In this document: piece by piece, positions 49,325-58,892 of the stretch | Numbering within the stretch: position 1 is the first letter of the stretch | Layout of the letters: each line of letters begins with the position of its first letter | NCBI GenBank assembly: GCA_025059535.1 | Contig: JANXCX010000011.1 | Location: 1 to 64,000, forward strand | Length of the DNA: 64,000 nucleotides | Source of the DNA: Bacteroidia bacterium | GTDB taxonomy: Bacteria > Bacteroidota > Bacteroidia > SpSt-205 | Direction: 5' to 3' | The notes under the pieces: generated by a model | Told to the model about the DNA's origin: nothing | The model's database searches: none | The model's input: only the letters and a program-made list of their open reading frames with translations | Position numbers and translations under genes: made by a program

Positions 49325-50082
49325 TCGGCTTCGGGTTCGGAAGCACTGACTTCGGTCATCTCTGCTAGAAGCGCCTCAAAGTGCGGGCTGCGCAGGCCGT
49401 GGCGAGCTCCTTGAAGGGGCAGAAGCACCTCAGAAGCGGGAGGCCCCACCTCAAACCCAATTCCCGCTAAAATCGGGGTGATAAGCTCAAGCCAGCGGCT
49501 TCGCAGTTCGGCATTAGGAGGTAGCCAGCCAGCCTCTACCATAGCGGCCTCTTGGGGTAGCTCTTCAAAAAGCAGCCAAGCATACGGCCAAAGGAGGTGG
49601 TAAGCGCTCTTAAGCCGCAGATACGCCTCTTCGGTAGAATGGCCCAGCTTTTCCACCCAGGTGCGGGCATGAAGCCAGTGGTATTTCTCCTCGCGCAGAA
49701 GGCGCTCGGCTAGGCCTGCCAAGGGCTCATAGCGGCTTTGGCGCAGGGCTTGCAGCCGAACCTGCTCCGCCGCATCATAGAGAAAGTGCCGCATAAGAGC
49801 CTGCGCATAGTCATAGTCGGTATTAGGCAGTTCCACAAGGTGCGCACAGCGAAAGCGCTCCGCCGGCCGCTTGAAGGCGTACTCGTCCGGCGTAGGTAAA
49901 CCCAAGTCAGTCAAAAGTTGGTAATAAGCCTGGGCATGACCTATCTCATCCTGGCCAATTGAAGCAAAAGCGATATCCTCCTCTAAAATCGGCCCTAACC
50001 CTATCCATTCGGCGTGGCGATGGCCTAAAATAAGGTCATCATCGGCCAGCGAAAGGAGAAGAATTTCTAAGGTTTCTAGCAC
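49318..50082 (-). CDS. paaC: Phenylacetyl-CoA epoxidase subunit PaaC
   Basis: PaaC is the structural, degenerate ferritin-like partner of PaaA. The 254-residue all-helical product has 'LADDDLILGHRHAEWIGLGP', 'FASIGQDEIGHAQAYYQLL' and 'RLLREEKYHWLHARTWVEKL', the remnants of carboxylate-His motifs of the family, and the usual length. It overlaps paaB and paaD by 7 nt each, in line with translational coupling. Confidence 0.94.
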   Translation of the reverse strand: MLETLEILLLSLADDDLILGHRHAEWIGLGPILEEDIAFASIGQDEIGHAQAYYQLLTDLGLPTPDEYAFKRPAERFRCAHLVELPNTDYDYAQALMRHFLYDAAEQVRLQALRQSRYEPLAGLAERLLREEKYHWLHARTWVEKLGHSTEEAYLRLKSAYHLLWPYAWLLFEELPQEAAMVEAGWLPPNAELRSRWLELITPILAGIGFEVGPPASEVLLPLQGARHGLRSPHFEALLAEMTEVSASEPEAEW

Positions 50083-50453
50083 GACTGGAGGCGATGGCGG
50101 TACTTTTCTAAGCGCTCACGTGTGGTGAGGTACCCCTGAGGCTCACGATAGGACTTATCCGTGGCGGGCTGGAAGAGGTCCTCTTCCTCGGACGCTGTAC
50201 GGTGGATAGCGTCCGTAGGCACTACCCATAGGGCGACACAGGTACTGCGGCGCGCGTATTGCTCTTTAGCCAGTACCAAGGCCAGCTCAGGATCCGGCGC
50301 GTGGAGAGAGCCTACATGCTGGGCATGACTGCCGCGTGTGCGCACCACGAAAACCTCATAGGTTTGCCACTGGTCTAATGGCAGAAGAGGAGGCAGTTCT
50401 ACGTTCCACAGCGCTGGCTCGGCCCGCCGAATGCGCGGATCCAGCGAAGCCAT
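50076..50453 (-). CDS. paaB: Phenylacetyl-CoA epoxidase subunit PaaB
   Basis: PaaB is a small bridging subunit of the ring epoxidase complex. The 125-residue product has 'WQTYEVFVVRTRGSHAQHVGSLHAPDPELALVLAKEQYARR' (in parts) and 'VALWVVPTDAIHRT', the family signature. It is slightly longer than the ~95-residue E. coli protein through N- and C-terminal extensions. It is one base after the paaA stop and overlaps paaC by 7 nt. Confidence 0.94.
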   Translation of the reverse strand: MASLDPRIRRAEPALWNVELPPLLPLDQWQTYEVFVVRTRGSHAQHVGSLHAPDPELALVLAKEQYARRSTCVALWVVPTDAIHRTASEEEDLFQPATDKSYREPQGYLTTRERLEKYRHRLQSC

Positions 50454-50454
50454 A

Positions 50455-51450
50455 TCAGGCCAAAGGCATTACGTAGCGCGCCTGAGGAGACTTAAGCGCC
50501 TCGCGTACCCAGCGGCCATTGGCTTCGGCAAAGCGCCGCACGGCCAGCCGCTCCGCATTGCACGGGCCCTTCCCATTAATCACTTGCCAGAATTCCTCCC
50601 AGTTGGGATCGCTATAGACCCACCGGCCCGTCTCAGGGTCCTTATGCAGGATCGGATCCGGAATCGTCAGCCCAAGCTCCCAAATCTTAGGCACATACAT
50701 ATCCAGGAATTGCTGGCGCATCTCGTCGTTGGTGGCTAGCTTGACTTTCCAGCGCACGAGCTTTTCGGTATGGACGGATTGCGTATCGGGCGGGCCAAAG
50801 AAGTGCATAATCGGGCGCCACCAGCGATTGAGCGCATCCTGAAGCATAGCCCGCTGCTTCGGCGTACCAGTGGCTAAATACACCACACTGTCGTAGCCAT
50901 ACTTAAGGTGGAAAGACTCCTCCCAGCAAATCCGCTCCAAAGCCCGTACATAAGGCCCATAAGAACCCTTGGAGTTAGTAGTTTGATTGATGATAGCCCC
51001 CGCATCCACGAGCCAGGCGATGATAGCCGTATCGGCCCAGGTTTTGGCGGGATAGTTGAAAATATTGGAGTACTTGGACTTGCCCGAGAGCAGGTCGTTG
51101 ATCATGGCTTCGCGGGATTTGCCCAAGGTTTCGGCGGCGCTGTAGAGGAGCTGGGCATGGCCAACCTCATCTTGGACTTTGGCCATGAGCGCCAGCTTAC
51201 GGCGGAAGTTTGGCGCACGCGTAATCCACGTACCCTCAGGAAGGGCGCCGATGATTTCCGAATGCGCATGCTGCTCAATCATCCGAATAAGCTGGCGCCG
51301 ATACTCAAAGGGCATCCAGTCCCACGGTTCTATTTTCTCACCACGAGCGATTCGGGCCTCAAACTCCGCAAGCTTCTCGGGATCCTCTTCCTCTATCTTT
51401 TTGCCCCAGTTAGGAATTTCGTCAGGGCGTAGGACGAGGTTACCGTACAT
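50455..51450 (-). CDS. paaA: Phenylacetyl-CoA epoxidase catalytic subunit PaaA
   Basis: PaaA carries the di-iron centre that epoxidises the aromatic ring of phenylacetyl-CoA with O2. The 331-residue product has Glu-x2-His motifs in '[19 protein letters not shown]' and '[18 protein letters not shown]', further ligands '[16 protein letters not shown]', and '[23 protein letters not shown]'. Length and motif order are canonical. The promoter (TATATTTG) ends 4 nt before ATG 51450, so the mRNA is predicted leaderless. Promoter, operator and start all lie within or over the 3' end of the upstream membrane-protein gene. Confidence 0.96.
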   Translation of the reverse strand: MYGNLVLRPDEIPNWGKKIEEEDPEKLAEFEARIARGEKIEPWDWMPFEYRRQLIRMIEQHAHSEIIGALPEGTWITRAPNFRRKLALMAKVQDEVGHAQLLYSAAETLGKSREAMINDLLSGKSKYSNIFNYPAKTWADTAIIAWLVDAGAIINQTTNSKGSYGPYVRALERICWEESFHLKYGYDSVVYLATGTPKQRAMLQDALNRWWRPIMHFFGPPDTQSVHTEKLVRWKVKLATNDEMRQQFLDMYVPKIWELGLTIPDPILHKDPETGRWVYSDPNWEEFWQVINGKGPCNAERLAVRRFAEANGRWVREALKSPQARYVMPLA

Positions 51451-52912
51451 GGGTCAAATATACGCATTTTTCCCTTCCGAACGTTCGTTCGGTCCAGCAG
51501 AAGGCCAGAAGGCCGAAAGGGATAAGGGGAAAAAGGAAGTACCGGCTTTGGAGGGTGCCAGCCCAGAGATGCCCTAGCCAGGCCAGATGGGCCCCCAAGG
51601 CTACAGCCGCCAAGAAGGGCGCCTGGCGCCACCGCCAGAGATAAAACCCACTACCTATTAGCCCCCCTATAACCCAGAAACCCCATAAGAGCGCCGAATA
51701 GCCGTAAAGGAGCCCATAAATCCCCGTGGTCCAAATAGGCGTATAAATCAGCTGCTCGGCCCAGTGGCAGGTAAAGAAGTGCCAGGTGAGATAAAGAAAC
51801 CGTAGGCCGAAGTAGAGGAAAGGCTTTTCTTGGCGTAGGCTGGTGCGCCAAGCGCCTGTGAGCCGCGCAATAGGTAAAATAGCGCTACTATCCCCTCGGG
51901 CCAGGGTATGGCGTAGGGCTATTAGGGTCTTTTCCGCTGAAGGGCCAAAAGCCGTCGTGTAGGCCCGCTCGGGCAGTTTGTAGCGGCTGTAGAAGAAGTG
52001 CACGGGCATTTCGCCAAAGGCATCCAGCCACTCAAAGGTGCGTCGCCATTCCGTGCTATCTATGCCCGGCGTCCATATGGTAGGCTGAAGGGGCGTAGGC
52101 CGGCCATAGGCCCGCCACGTACAAGGCAGCCAAAATACTTCAAACACCAGCAAGGGGGCTAGCGTCAGAAGCACCCGACTTACCGAACGGCTTGCCCAGG
52201 CCACCCAGCCTACCACCACAGGAAGAAGCGCTACCCCAATCGGCCGAATGAGAATGGCCTCTGTCAGTAATAGGCCAGCTAGGACTAGCCAGCGGTGCGA
52301 AACCCCGCCACTGCGCGCAAAAGCCCAGAGTGCGCCCGTCAAAAAGCTATGGAATAGCCCCTCTGAACCCATAACAAACTCATACCGCACGATGAAAGGG
52401 AAAGAGCCGTAGGAGAGGGCACCCAGCCAGAAAAGGCGCGGATTTCCTGTAAGCCGCTCTACCGTGTCCCCAAACGCTAGCGCCGCCAAACCGCCTAAAA
52501 AAAGCTGCAGCAGTATCAGTACCTCCTGAATGCTAAGCCATCTAGCCAGAGGTAGATAGGCTAAGCCCCATATGCCGTACCCGGGTGTGCGGTAGTAGGC
52601 GCAAATATGCTGGAGGCAGCTTAGCTCCCCTGATCGGCTCAGGCAGCGCTGAGCTTGTAGGAAGGGATAGAAGTAGCTGGGCGCATCGGGATTCCAATAG
52701 CCGAGCTGCTGGAAGTAGTAGGGCTGATAGGGAAGAAAAGCGGGGATATGCGGCGCAGCCGTATCCGCCGCCAGCGTGCGAAAACCGTACCGTACCGCAG
52801 TGAGCGACGGCATAAGCTGAAGACCCATGCCCTTGTAGAGATGCGGTAAAATGGCATAGTACAGCAGCCGTACCGCCATTACGGCTACCCACGCCCCCAA
52901 GTAGCGCCCCAT
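51440..52912 (-). CDS. Polytopic membrane protein, glycosyltransferase-C-like
   Basis: The 490-residue product has about ten hydrophobic segments. An early periplasmic part ('[16 protein letters not shown]') contains acidic residues after TM1, as in GT-C enzymes that use lipid-linked donors, but a clear DxD motif is not visible. No closer family is recognised. It follows the GH57 gene by 6 nt, so it belongs to the alpha-glucan operon. Its last 17 codons contain the operator and promoter of paaABCD; the tail '[17 protein letters not shown]' is coded by that DNA and is probably not structurally important. Confidence 0.68.
   Translation of the reverse strand: MGRYLGAWVAVMAVRLLYYAILPHLYKGMGLQLMPSLTAVRYGFRTLAADTAAPHIPAFLPYQPYYFQQLGYWNPDAPSYFYPFLQAQRCLSRSGELSCLQHICAYYRTPGYGIWGLAYLPLARWLSIQEVLILLQLFLGGLAALAFGDTVERLTGNPRLFWLGALSYGSFPFIVRYEFVMGSEGLFHSFLTGALWAFARSGGVSHRWLVLAGLLLTEAILIRPIGVALLPVVVGWVAWASRSVSRVLLTLAPLLVFEVFWLPCTWRAYGRPTPLQPTIWTPGIDSTEWRRTFEWLDAFGEMPVHFFYSRYKLPERAYTTAFGPSAEKTLIALRHTLARGDSSAILPIARLTGAWRTSLRQEKPFLYFGLRFLYLTWHFFTCHWAEQLIYTPIWTTGIYGLLYGYSALLWGFWVIGGLIGSGFYLWRWRQAPFLAAVALGAHLAWLGHLWAGTLQSRYFLFPLIPFGLLAFCWTERTFGREKCVYLTHVR
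51455..51462 (-). promoter_or_regulatory. -7 promoter element for paaABCD
   Basis: TATATTTG on the minus strand ends 4 nt before the paaA ATG. It lies inside the upstream gene. Confidence 0.65.
51477..51492. promoter_or_regulatory. Palindromic operator, PaaR-type, upstream of paaABCD
   Basis: CCGAACG-TT-CGTTCGG is a perfect 7+7 inverted repeat. Its core (51478-51491) matches CNAACGNNCGTTNG, which I recall as the site of PaaR, the TetR-family repressor of phenylacetate genes in Thermus thermophilus. It sits 14 bp upstream of the -7 element, at about -28 to -43 from the predicted start, overlapping the -33 region, a position that would block transcription. Confidence 0.72.
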
Positions 52913-52918
52913 TCTCCT

Positions 52919-54106
52919 CTACGGCGCTTGCGCCAGCCGCTGCCTAAAGTCCGCCAAAATATTCATGTAGGTGATATAGGCCTCGTAAGGGGAATTGTAA
53001 GGGTTGAAGTACTTATGTACATCGCCGTCGGCAAAAAATTTTGTGCACATATAGTAAAAGTGGTCGCTGGTCTGGAGGCGCAGCCAGTCGCGCTGGATAC
53101 TGGGGTCCTCTACTTTTTGCACGAGGGCCTCTAATTCGTACAGGGTTTCAAAGGCATCGGTCTGAAGTTCGTTGCCCAGCCAAGCGGTAAGGTCGCGCTC
53201 AGTATCGGCCCACGAGAGGGGCATGGGTGCGGAGAGGGCCGCTACAGGCTTATATTGGCTCAATACCCAACTAGGTGTAACAAAAAGGGCCAAACCTTCT
53301 CGAAGCAAAAGCTCCACCCACGCTTCATAGAATTCAAATATCCCGCTTTCGGCCCACTGGTGCTCACCAAAAGTCTCGTAATCCATGAAGAGATTGACAA
53401 GCGTCTCCTCTGCAGGGAGGCTAGCGATCCAATTCGCCATTTTTTCGGCGGTGAGGGGCCACTCGCTCCAGCTTCGGTCGGAAAAGCGAAAGGCGATATC
53501 GTCGCTAAGTTTGTAGTGGCGCAGGAGAAGGCCTATCGGTGCCTCACTACTCTGGTAGAGGTAATTTGGGCTGCGCCAGCCGAGCAGGGTATCGGCCCCC
53601 TCCGCTAACATAGCCTGAAAGCCTAAGCCATGTACCCACCGGGCCAGCTCATCGTAATACACCAGCTCCGTATTTCGGAAGACCTTAGGCGTAGCTCCGA
53701 AAAGTTTGCGCAAAAGCTCTACGTGCTGGCGCACTTGGCGCTCAAATTCGGTCCGCGACTTGAGGCAGGCTAGGCTGTGTGGGTACGTCTCGGCAACCAG
53801 TTCTACAGCCCCCGTGGCATAAAGGCGCTGAAAGCTTTCTAACACCTCCGGGGCATAAAGCTGCAGCTGTTCTAAGAAAGTGCCTGTAAGGCCGAAGGTT
53901 ACCGAAAACCGCTCTTTGCCCCACTTCTCTATAAGCCGCAGAAGTAGGGCATTCATAGGAAGGTAGCACTTGCGGGCTATCCTTTGCAGGAGCGCTCGGT
54001 TATTAACCTCGTGGTAATAGTCGTGCGTTACGCCAATATCAAAAAAGCGATATATGCGTAGACGGAATGGCTGATGCACTTGGAAATATAGGCAGATATG
54101 CTTCAT
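52919..54106 (-). CDS. Glycoside hydrolase family 57 (alpha-amylase/glucanotransferase type)
   Basis: The 395-residue product has the GH57 regions in order: 'YFQVHQPFRLR' (I), 'AVELVAETYPHSLACL' (II), 'KVFRNTELVYYDELARW' (III, with the probable nucleophile Glu) and 'LVNLFMDYETFGEHQW' (IV, with the probable acid Asp). It should act on alpha-1,4-glucans such as glycogen or maltodextrin in the cytoplasm; no signal peptide is present. ATG 54106 overlaps the GT4 stop as ATGA and gives 'MKHICLYFQVHQP'. The GDE-GT4-GH57 order is a recurrent Bacteroidota arrangement. Confidence 0.92.
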   Translation of the reverse strand: MKHICLYFQVHQPFRLRIYRFFDIGVTHDYYHEVNNRALLQRIARKCYLPMNALLLRLIEKWGKERFSVTFGLTGTFLEQLQLYAPEVLESFQRLYATGAVELVAETYPHSLACLKSRTEFERQVRQHVELLRKLFGATPKVFRNTELVYYDELARWVHGLGFQAMLAEGADTLLGWRSPNYLYQSSEAPIGLLLRHYKLSDDIAFRFSDRSWSEWPLTAEKMANWIASLPAEETLVNLFMDYETFGEHQWAESGIFEFYEAWVELLLREGLALFVTPSWVLSQYKPVAALSAPMPLSWADTERDLTAWLGNELQTDAFETLYELEALVQKVEDPSIQRDWLRLQTSDHFYYMCTKFFADGDVHKYFNPYNSPYEAYITYMNILADFRQRLAQAP

Positions 54107-55374
54107 GGGAGAAGGGATTGGTAGGCTTCCACAACTTTGGCGCTGGCCCGCTCCCACTGCAGCTGGGAAAGCTCCTGCTGGGCATGGCGGATAAAAAAGG
54201 GGCGAATGCCTTTATAGCGTAACACCCCATAGATGAGGTCCGCTAGCGCTTCTACATCCCAAAAGTTCACTTTGAGCGCATGGGGTAGCACTTCGGCTAC
54301 ACCAGATTGGTAAGAGATGATGACGGGTACGCCGGCCCGCAGCGCCTCTAAAGCGGAAATGCCAAAAGGTTCGGAGACGGAAGGCATAACGTACACATCG
54401 CTCAGGTCAAAAAGGCGCTCCACCTCGGCGGGGGGCAAAAAGCCTGTGAAGCTAAAGCGGGCACCTAATCGCAGTTGTGCTACCCGATGGATTACCGAAC
54501 GCAGCAGGTCCCCGGTACCCGCCATGACGAAGTGCACTTCGGGTAGCCGGGGCACCAGCAAAGCCGCAGCTTCCACAAAGTATTCGGGACCCTTCTGAAA
54601 GGTTACGCGCCCAAGAAAGGTTACTACCTTGCGGGACGAGGGCGGACGGCTCACGGGCGCCCGATCCTTTGGAAGGACCGCATTATGCACCGCCCAAACC
54701 TTAGCCGGATCAATCCCATAGCGCTCCACTACCACACTGCGCGTATAGAAGCTCACCGCTATGACTAGGTCCGCTCCCTCTAAGCCAGCCTGCTCAATGG
54801 CCCGGATAGTAGGATTGGGATTTTCGCCCGAACGGTCATACTCAGTAGCATGCACGTGGACCACGAGCGGCTTGCCGGTTTTTTCCTTAAGCCAAAGCCC
54901 CGCCAAATAGGTCAGCCAATCATGGGCATGGATAATATCAAAGGTTTCCCGCTCGGCTAAATGGCTCACGGCAAAGGCATAGCGATACACTTCGCCCAGT
55001 AGGTCAGGGCCATACCGCCCGGTGAATTCTAAGTGCAGAACGCCTTCAGTGGCTTCAGGCAGGGGGGGCGGCACGCTGAATTCCAGCGTGGGGCCCACAA
55101 TCTGCTCCATATAGGGTCCTAAGGCCGTCGCTACGCCATAAAATCGGACTTTCTCCCCGAATTCGGCCGCAGAAGCGCTAGGGAAGGGGATAGGAATCTC
55201 GTTAGCTCCTAGTAGGCGGTAGCCATCAGGCGGTTCTTCTCCCGTCCGCAGCGGCATGACAAAGACCACCTCTACCTTATGATAGGCCAGTCCTTTTACA
55301 AGGCCGTAGCAAGCTACGCCCAAGCCGCCGGCTATGCGTGGGGGAAATTCCCATCCCAACATGAGCACCCTCAT
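54103..55374 (-). CDS. Family 4 glycosyltransferase, glycogen synthase-like
   Basis: The 423-residue GT-B enzyme begins 'RVLMLGWEFPPRIAGGLGVACYGLVKGLA', the pattern of glycogen/starch synthase-like GT4/GT5 proteins. 'DIIHAHDWLTYLAGLWLKEK' follows, and the EX7E motif is 'VSEPFGISALEALRAGVPVI'. It probably extends or makes an alpha-glucan from a sugar nucleotide, together with the neighbouring debranching enzyme and GH57. It overlaps both neighbours by ATGA. Confidence 0.9.
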   Translation of the reverse strand: MRVLMLGWEFPPRIAGGLGVACYGLVKGLAYHKVEVVFVMPLRTGEEPPDGYRLLGANEIPIPFPSASAAEFGEKVRFYGVATALGPYMEQIVGPTLEFSVPPPLPEATEGVLHLEFTGRYGPDLLGEVYRYAFAVSHLAERETFDIIHAHDWLTYLAGLWLKEKTGKPLVVHVHATEYDRSGENPNPTIRAIEQAGLEGADLVIAVSFYTRSVVVERYGIDPAKVWAVHNAVLPKDRAPVSRPPSSRKVVTFLGRVTFQKGPEYFVEAAALLVPRLPEVHFVMAGTGDLLRSVIHRVAQLRLGARFSFTGFLPPAEVERLFDLSDVYVMPSVSEPFGISALEALRAGVPVIISYQSGVAEVLPHALKVNFWDVEALADLIYGVLRYKGIRPFFIRHAQQELSQLQWERASAKVVEAYQSLLP

Positions 55375-57212
55375 GGGCGTTCCAGGAAAAAGCTCAAGCG
55401 GAGAAGCTCGCCTACGCTCCAGGCTTGGGCGGGCGCGCCCCGAGGCAGGTGGGGGGCATCGCCATCGTAAATCTCCGCTATAGTCCCCCAGCCGTAGGCA
55501 TAGGCAGCTTCTTCAAAGCCCTGCCAGAGCTTGCGCAGGGCTGGTTTGGCCGCTTCGCCCAGCAGGGCAAGTTTCGCATCCGCATAAATGCCCAGGAGCC
55601 AGGGCCAGACTGTGCCATTGTGGTAGGCGCGGTCGCGCAGCGCCGGTGGCCCTTCATAACGGCCATGGTATAACGGATCCGCCGGCGAGAGCGTACGCAG
55701 CCCGCGCGGCGTCAGAAGATGCCTTTCAACCGTGTCTAATACAAGTTCAGCCACCTTATCACTTATGGGGCGGTAAGGCAAAGCTACGGCTAAGAGCTGA
55801 TTAGGGCGAATCTGCCAGCTAGCGGCGGTAGAACTGCACCAGTCGGCTAAGTAGCCGCGCGCCTTTTGCCAAAAGGTAGGCTTGAAAGCGGCCAAAACCC
55901 TGCGGGCAAGGAGGTCCCAGCGCCAACGCACCCCTTCTTGGGGGGCGATAGTAGCCACAAACCGCAAAGCGGCATACCATAGGGCATTCAGCTCTACGAG
56001 AGCACCTTCGCGCCAGACTATCGGCTGGCCCTCCGCCTGAGCATCCATCCAGGAAGCCGGCGGCACCGCCCTAAACCGCAAGAGTCCATCTTCCCCCGCC
56101 CACCGCTGGAGGTAATACACCAGCACAGCCTGCAGCGGCTCCCCATAGTAGCGCCAGATTTCCCCCGCTGACATACCCATACGGTGCGCCTGGATAAGCG
56201 CCCAGACCCACCATAGACCCGTATCCTCGGCCGTATAGGTATTGGGGAAAGTATTGGGAAATTGTCCTTCCTCCGAGCGATGATGAAGCGCCGCCTCCAT
56301 AACCCGATGAAAACGCTGTACCTCTTCACGGGCCAAGGTGAGCCCCGGCAAACTGATAAAGGTATCCCGCCCCCATACCCCAAACCATGGATGCCCTGCC
56401 ACGATATACTCGCCTCGGTCCGTGCGTAGGAAAAAGTGCTCGGCGCTTTCCCAGAGAACCTCCTGAAAGCTGCGGGGGGGCTTAGAAACCGTCCGCATGG
56501 GTACAAGGGGTGGGCGCGCCGCTGGACTAAAAGCAATATAAATCTCCCCTGGCCCATGGAGTCGCCACTCCCAGCATTCTAAACTCCATAGATTTTCTTG
56601 GGCGGGGTAGCCGCGCGCCGCCTCCTCTGGATAATATACGCCTTCGTACGCGTAAGCCCAAGGTATAAAGCGCGGGGTAGGAAAGACCTGAAAGGTAAGC
56701 GTAAGGCTCTCACCTAAATGCAGGCGATCGCCGTGCCGCTCTAGCTGAGGGGGCTCCACTCGTAAAGTATGCCAAGGGCGCACAGCCCAAAGGGGTATCC
56801 ACCGAAAAAGGACTTCACCCGAAAAGCTATACCGTAGCACCCATAGCGGCAGCTCCTGCCCAAGATAAACCTGCTTTTCAATCCGCAGGTCCCCAATCTG
56901 GTAGTACCAGGTCCATCCTTTACCGGCGCTAAACCCCTGAAGGTGCCTATATCCCTCCCAACTCAGACGGCCATAAAAGAACTGCGTGGTCAGAAGAAAA
57001 TGCCCTGCCTTGACCAAAACCTCCTCCTGCATTTGAGGGAGGAGCTCATACCGCTCAAACCCTTTCCATAGGGAGAGCCAGCTGTGATATTTTCGGGTAG
57101 GGCATCCCCACAAGGTAGTCATAGCGTAGCCGCCCCAGGACGCTAACTGGACGGCTTCGCGCCGAAGGGCCCAGCTACTTTCTACCAGAGGGAGTCGCCC
57201 TACCTGAGCCAC
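55371..57212 (-). CDS. Glycogen debranching enzyme, amylo-alpha-1,6-glucosidase type
   Basis: The 613-residue product has an N-terminal beta domain ('GGYAMTTLWGCPTRKYHSWLSL') and a C-terminal (alpha/alpha)6 barrel with the signature 'AGHPWFGVWGRDTFISLPGLTL' and 'RFRAVPPASWMDAQAEGQPI'. This is the single-domain GDE_C type found in archaea and Bacteroidota, which cleaves alpha-1,6 branches. I use GTG 57212: the GTG at 57218 overlaps the -7 element (57218-57225), while 57212 leaves the usual 5-nt spacer. It leads the alpha-glucan operon. Confidence 0.92.
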   Translation of the reverse strand: MAQVGRLPLVESSWALRREAVQLASWGGYAMTTLWGCPTRKYHSWLSLWKGFERYELLPQMQEEVLVKAGHFLLTTQFFYGRLSWEGYRHLQGFSAGKGWTWYYQIGDLRIEKQVYLGQELPLWVLRYSFSGEVLFRWIPLWAVRPWHTLRVEPPQLERHGDRLHLGESLTLTFQVFPTPRFIPWAYAYEGVYYPEEAARGYPAQENLWSLECWEWRLHGPGEIYIAFSPAARPPLVPMRTVSKPPRSFQEVLWESAEHFFLRTDRGEYIVAGHPWFGVWGRDTFISLPGLTLAREEVQRFHRVMEAALHHRSEEGQFPNTFPNTYTAEDTGLWWVWALIQAHRMGMSAGEIWRYYGEPLQAVLVYYLQRWAGEDGLLRFRAVPPASWMDAQAEGQPIVWREGALVELNALWYAALRFVATIAPQEGVRWRWDLLARRVLAAFKPTFWQKARGYLADWCSSTAASWQIRPNQLLAVALPYRPISDKVAELVLDTVERHLLTPRGLRTLSPADPLYHGRYEGPPALRDRAYHNGTVWPWLLGIYADAKLALLGEAAKPALRKLWQGFEEAAYAYGWGTIAEIYDGDAPHLPRGAPAQAWSVGELLRLSFFLERP

Positions 57213-57217
57213 GGCCA

Positions 57218-57225
57218 CAAAGATA
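57218..57225 (-). promoter_or_regulatory. -7 promoter element for the alpha-glucan operon
   Basis: TATCTTTG on the minus strand ends 5 nt before GTG 57212. It decides between two in-frame GTG codons. Confidence 0.6.
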
Positions 57226-57335
57226 AACCTTCGCTGCCAAGCCGAATGAAAGCACAGGCAAGAAACTAAATATTCCTATGGAAAACGGAGCCAATCGCTG
57301 GGATTATATCTAATTTTGCTCCTTGCCTTTAGCCG

Positions 57336-58823
57336 CTAATCCTCCTCTTCTTCTTCCTCACCTTTTCGCTGGCTCAAAAGGTCGCCTAAGATATCGCGGA
57401 AAGAAAGCTCCTTTTCCGACAGGGTGCGTCCGATGACGGAAACCTCTGCCAGGCCATGGAGGACCAACTCCATCCAGATATGGGGCGGCCCTACTAGGCC
57501 GGTATTTTCTACAAGCCGCGCCAAATGCGGTATGCGCTCTAGGGCGCGTCGGTAGGCGCTATCCGACATCGTGCGCGAAAGGATAAGCTCATTCCCACTT
57601 GAGAACCAGTCCACTATCGGCTGATAGGGATTAGACTGAGAGGTGCCGCGCTTGAATCGGTCTGGCGCAGGAAAATGCGCTAAGAATTCCTCCCGCAGCG
57701 CCCGATGGCAAAGGTAAATCGCCACATTTTGCACGCCTTCCTTCTCCCCTTCGTAGACTAGCTCTATTTTACCCGTGATGGCGGGTACGGCCGCGTAGAT
57801 ATCCATCGGACGCACTACGGTGCTTTCCTCTCCATTTAGTACCATGCGCTGCTCGGCCCAAGCCACCACACATTCGTAGGCCGATATCGTAAGCCGGGCA
57901 GATACGCCGCTTTTGGCGTCTATATGCTCGCTCTGGCGGGCCAAAAAGCCAAGCCGTTCTATGGCTTGGGCCAGGACCGGCGGCACCGTAATCCGCTCCT
58001 TCTGCGCCGGGGCCAAAGAGGCCTCCTGCTGCGTAATGCGCCGGCTAGCCTCTAAAGAGCGCGGATAATGCGTAATAATCTGGCTACCAATTCGATCCTT
58101 AAGAGGCGTAACAATCGTACCGCGCTGCGTGTAATCCTCCGGATTAGCCGTGAAAACAAACTGAATATCCAGCGGCAAGCGCAACTTGTAGCCCCGAATC
58201 TGAATATCTCGCTCTTGGAGAATATTGAAAAGGGCTACCTGAATGCGCGGCTGAAGATCTGGCAGCTCATTGAGTACAAATATCCCGCGATGGGCACGAG
58301 GAATAAGCCCATAATGGATAACGCGCGAGTCGGCATAGGGCAGCTTGAGCGTGGCCGCCTTGATAGGATCAATGTCCCCAATCAGATCAGCTACTGAGAC
58401 ATCAGGGGTAGCAAGCTTTTCGGTATAGCGCTCTATGCGCGGAATCCAGCGGATAGGGGTGTCCGGGCCTGCCTCTTCTACCAGCTTCTTGCCTTCTGGG
58501 GTAATGGGGTTAAAGGGGTCCTCGGGCAGTTCCACCCCATCAATCGCCGGTATCCACGCATCCAAAAGTTCTACTAACAGGCGCGCCAGGCGAGTCTTCG
58601 CCTGCCCCCGCAGACCTAAAAGGAGAATATTATGTCGGGCCAAAATAGCCGTACACAACTGGGGCAAAACCGTGTCCTCGTAGTCGTAAATCCCCTGAAA
58701 AATAGGCCGGCCCGTACGCAAAGCCGCCAAAAGATTTTCCCGCAGCTCGTCTTTGACCGAGCGGCTGCGATAGCCTGACCGCTTGAGCTCCCCTAGAGTA
58801 CGCAGGCGCAGGAGGGAGTCCAT
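57336..58823 (-). CDS. MoxR/magnesium-chelatase ChlI-type AAA+ ATPase
   Basis: The 495-residue AAA+ protein has a Walker A variant 'LLGLRGQAKTRLARLL' (Ala before Lys-Thr), a Walker B variant 'GIFVLNELPDLQPRIQVALFNILQER' (Asn for Asp), 'FVFTANPEDYTQRGTIVTPLKDRIG' and a very acidic C-terminus. This group is annotated 'magnesium chelatase' in Bacteroidota but more probably serves a chaperone-like role with a VWA partner. None is adjacent. The start is ATG 58823, 12 nt after the -7 element, leaving a short leader. The long frame from 58838 overlaps the promoter. Confidence 0.85.
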   Translation of the reverse strand: MDSLLRLRTLGELKRSGYRSRSVKDELRENLLAALRTGRPIFQGIYDYEDTVLPQLCTAILARHNILLLGLRGQAKTRLARLLVELLDAWIPAIDGVELPEDPFNPITPEGKKLVEEAGPDTPIRWIPRIERYTEKLATPDVSVADLIGDIDPIKAATLKLPYADSRVIHYGLIPRAHRGIFVLNELPDLQPRIQVALFNILQERDIQIRGYKLRLPLDIQFVFTANPEDYTQRGTIVTPLKDRIGSQIITHYPRSLEASRRITQQEASLAPAQKERITVPPVLAQAIERLGFLARQSEHIDAKSGVSARLTISAYECVVAWAEQRMVLNGEESTVVRPMDIYAAVPAITGKIELVYEGEKEGVQNVAIYLCHRALREEFLAHFPAPDRFKRGTSQSNPYQPIVDWFSSGNELILSRTMSDSAYRRALERIPHLARLVENTGLVGPPHIWMELVLHGLAEVSVIGRTLSEKELSFRDILGDLLSQRKGEEEEEED

Positions 58824-58835
58824 AGCTGTTCTAAA

Positions 58836-58843
58836 CAAATATA
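58836..58843 (-). promoter_or_regulatory. -7 promoter element for the AAA+ ATPase gene
   Basis: TATATTTG on the minus strand ends 12 nt before ATG 58823. It is the only exact match here that leaves a short (about 7-nt) leader. Confidence 0.55.
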
Positions 58844-58892
58844 AGTTCCCAAGGCCACTGAGGGTATGAGACGAGCCGCACCAAAATTTGCC

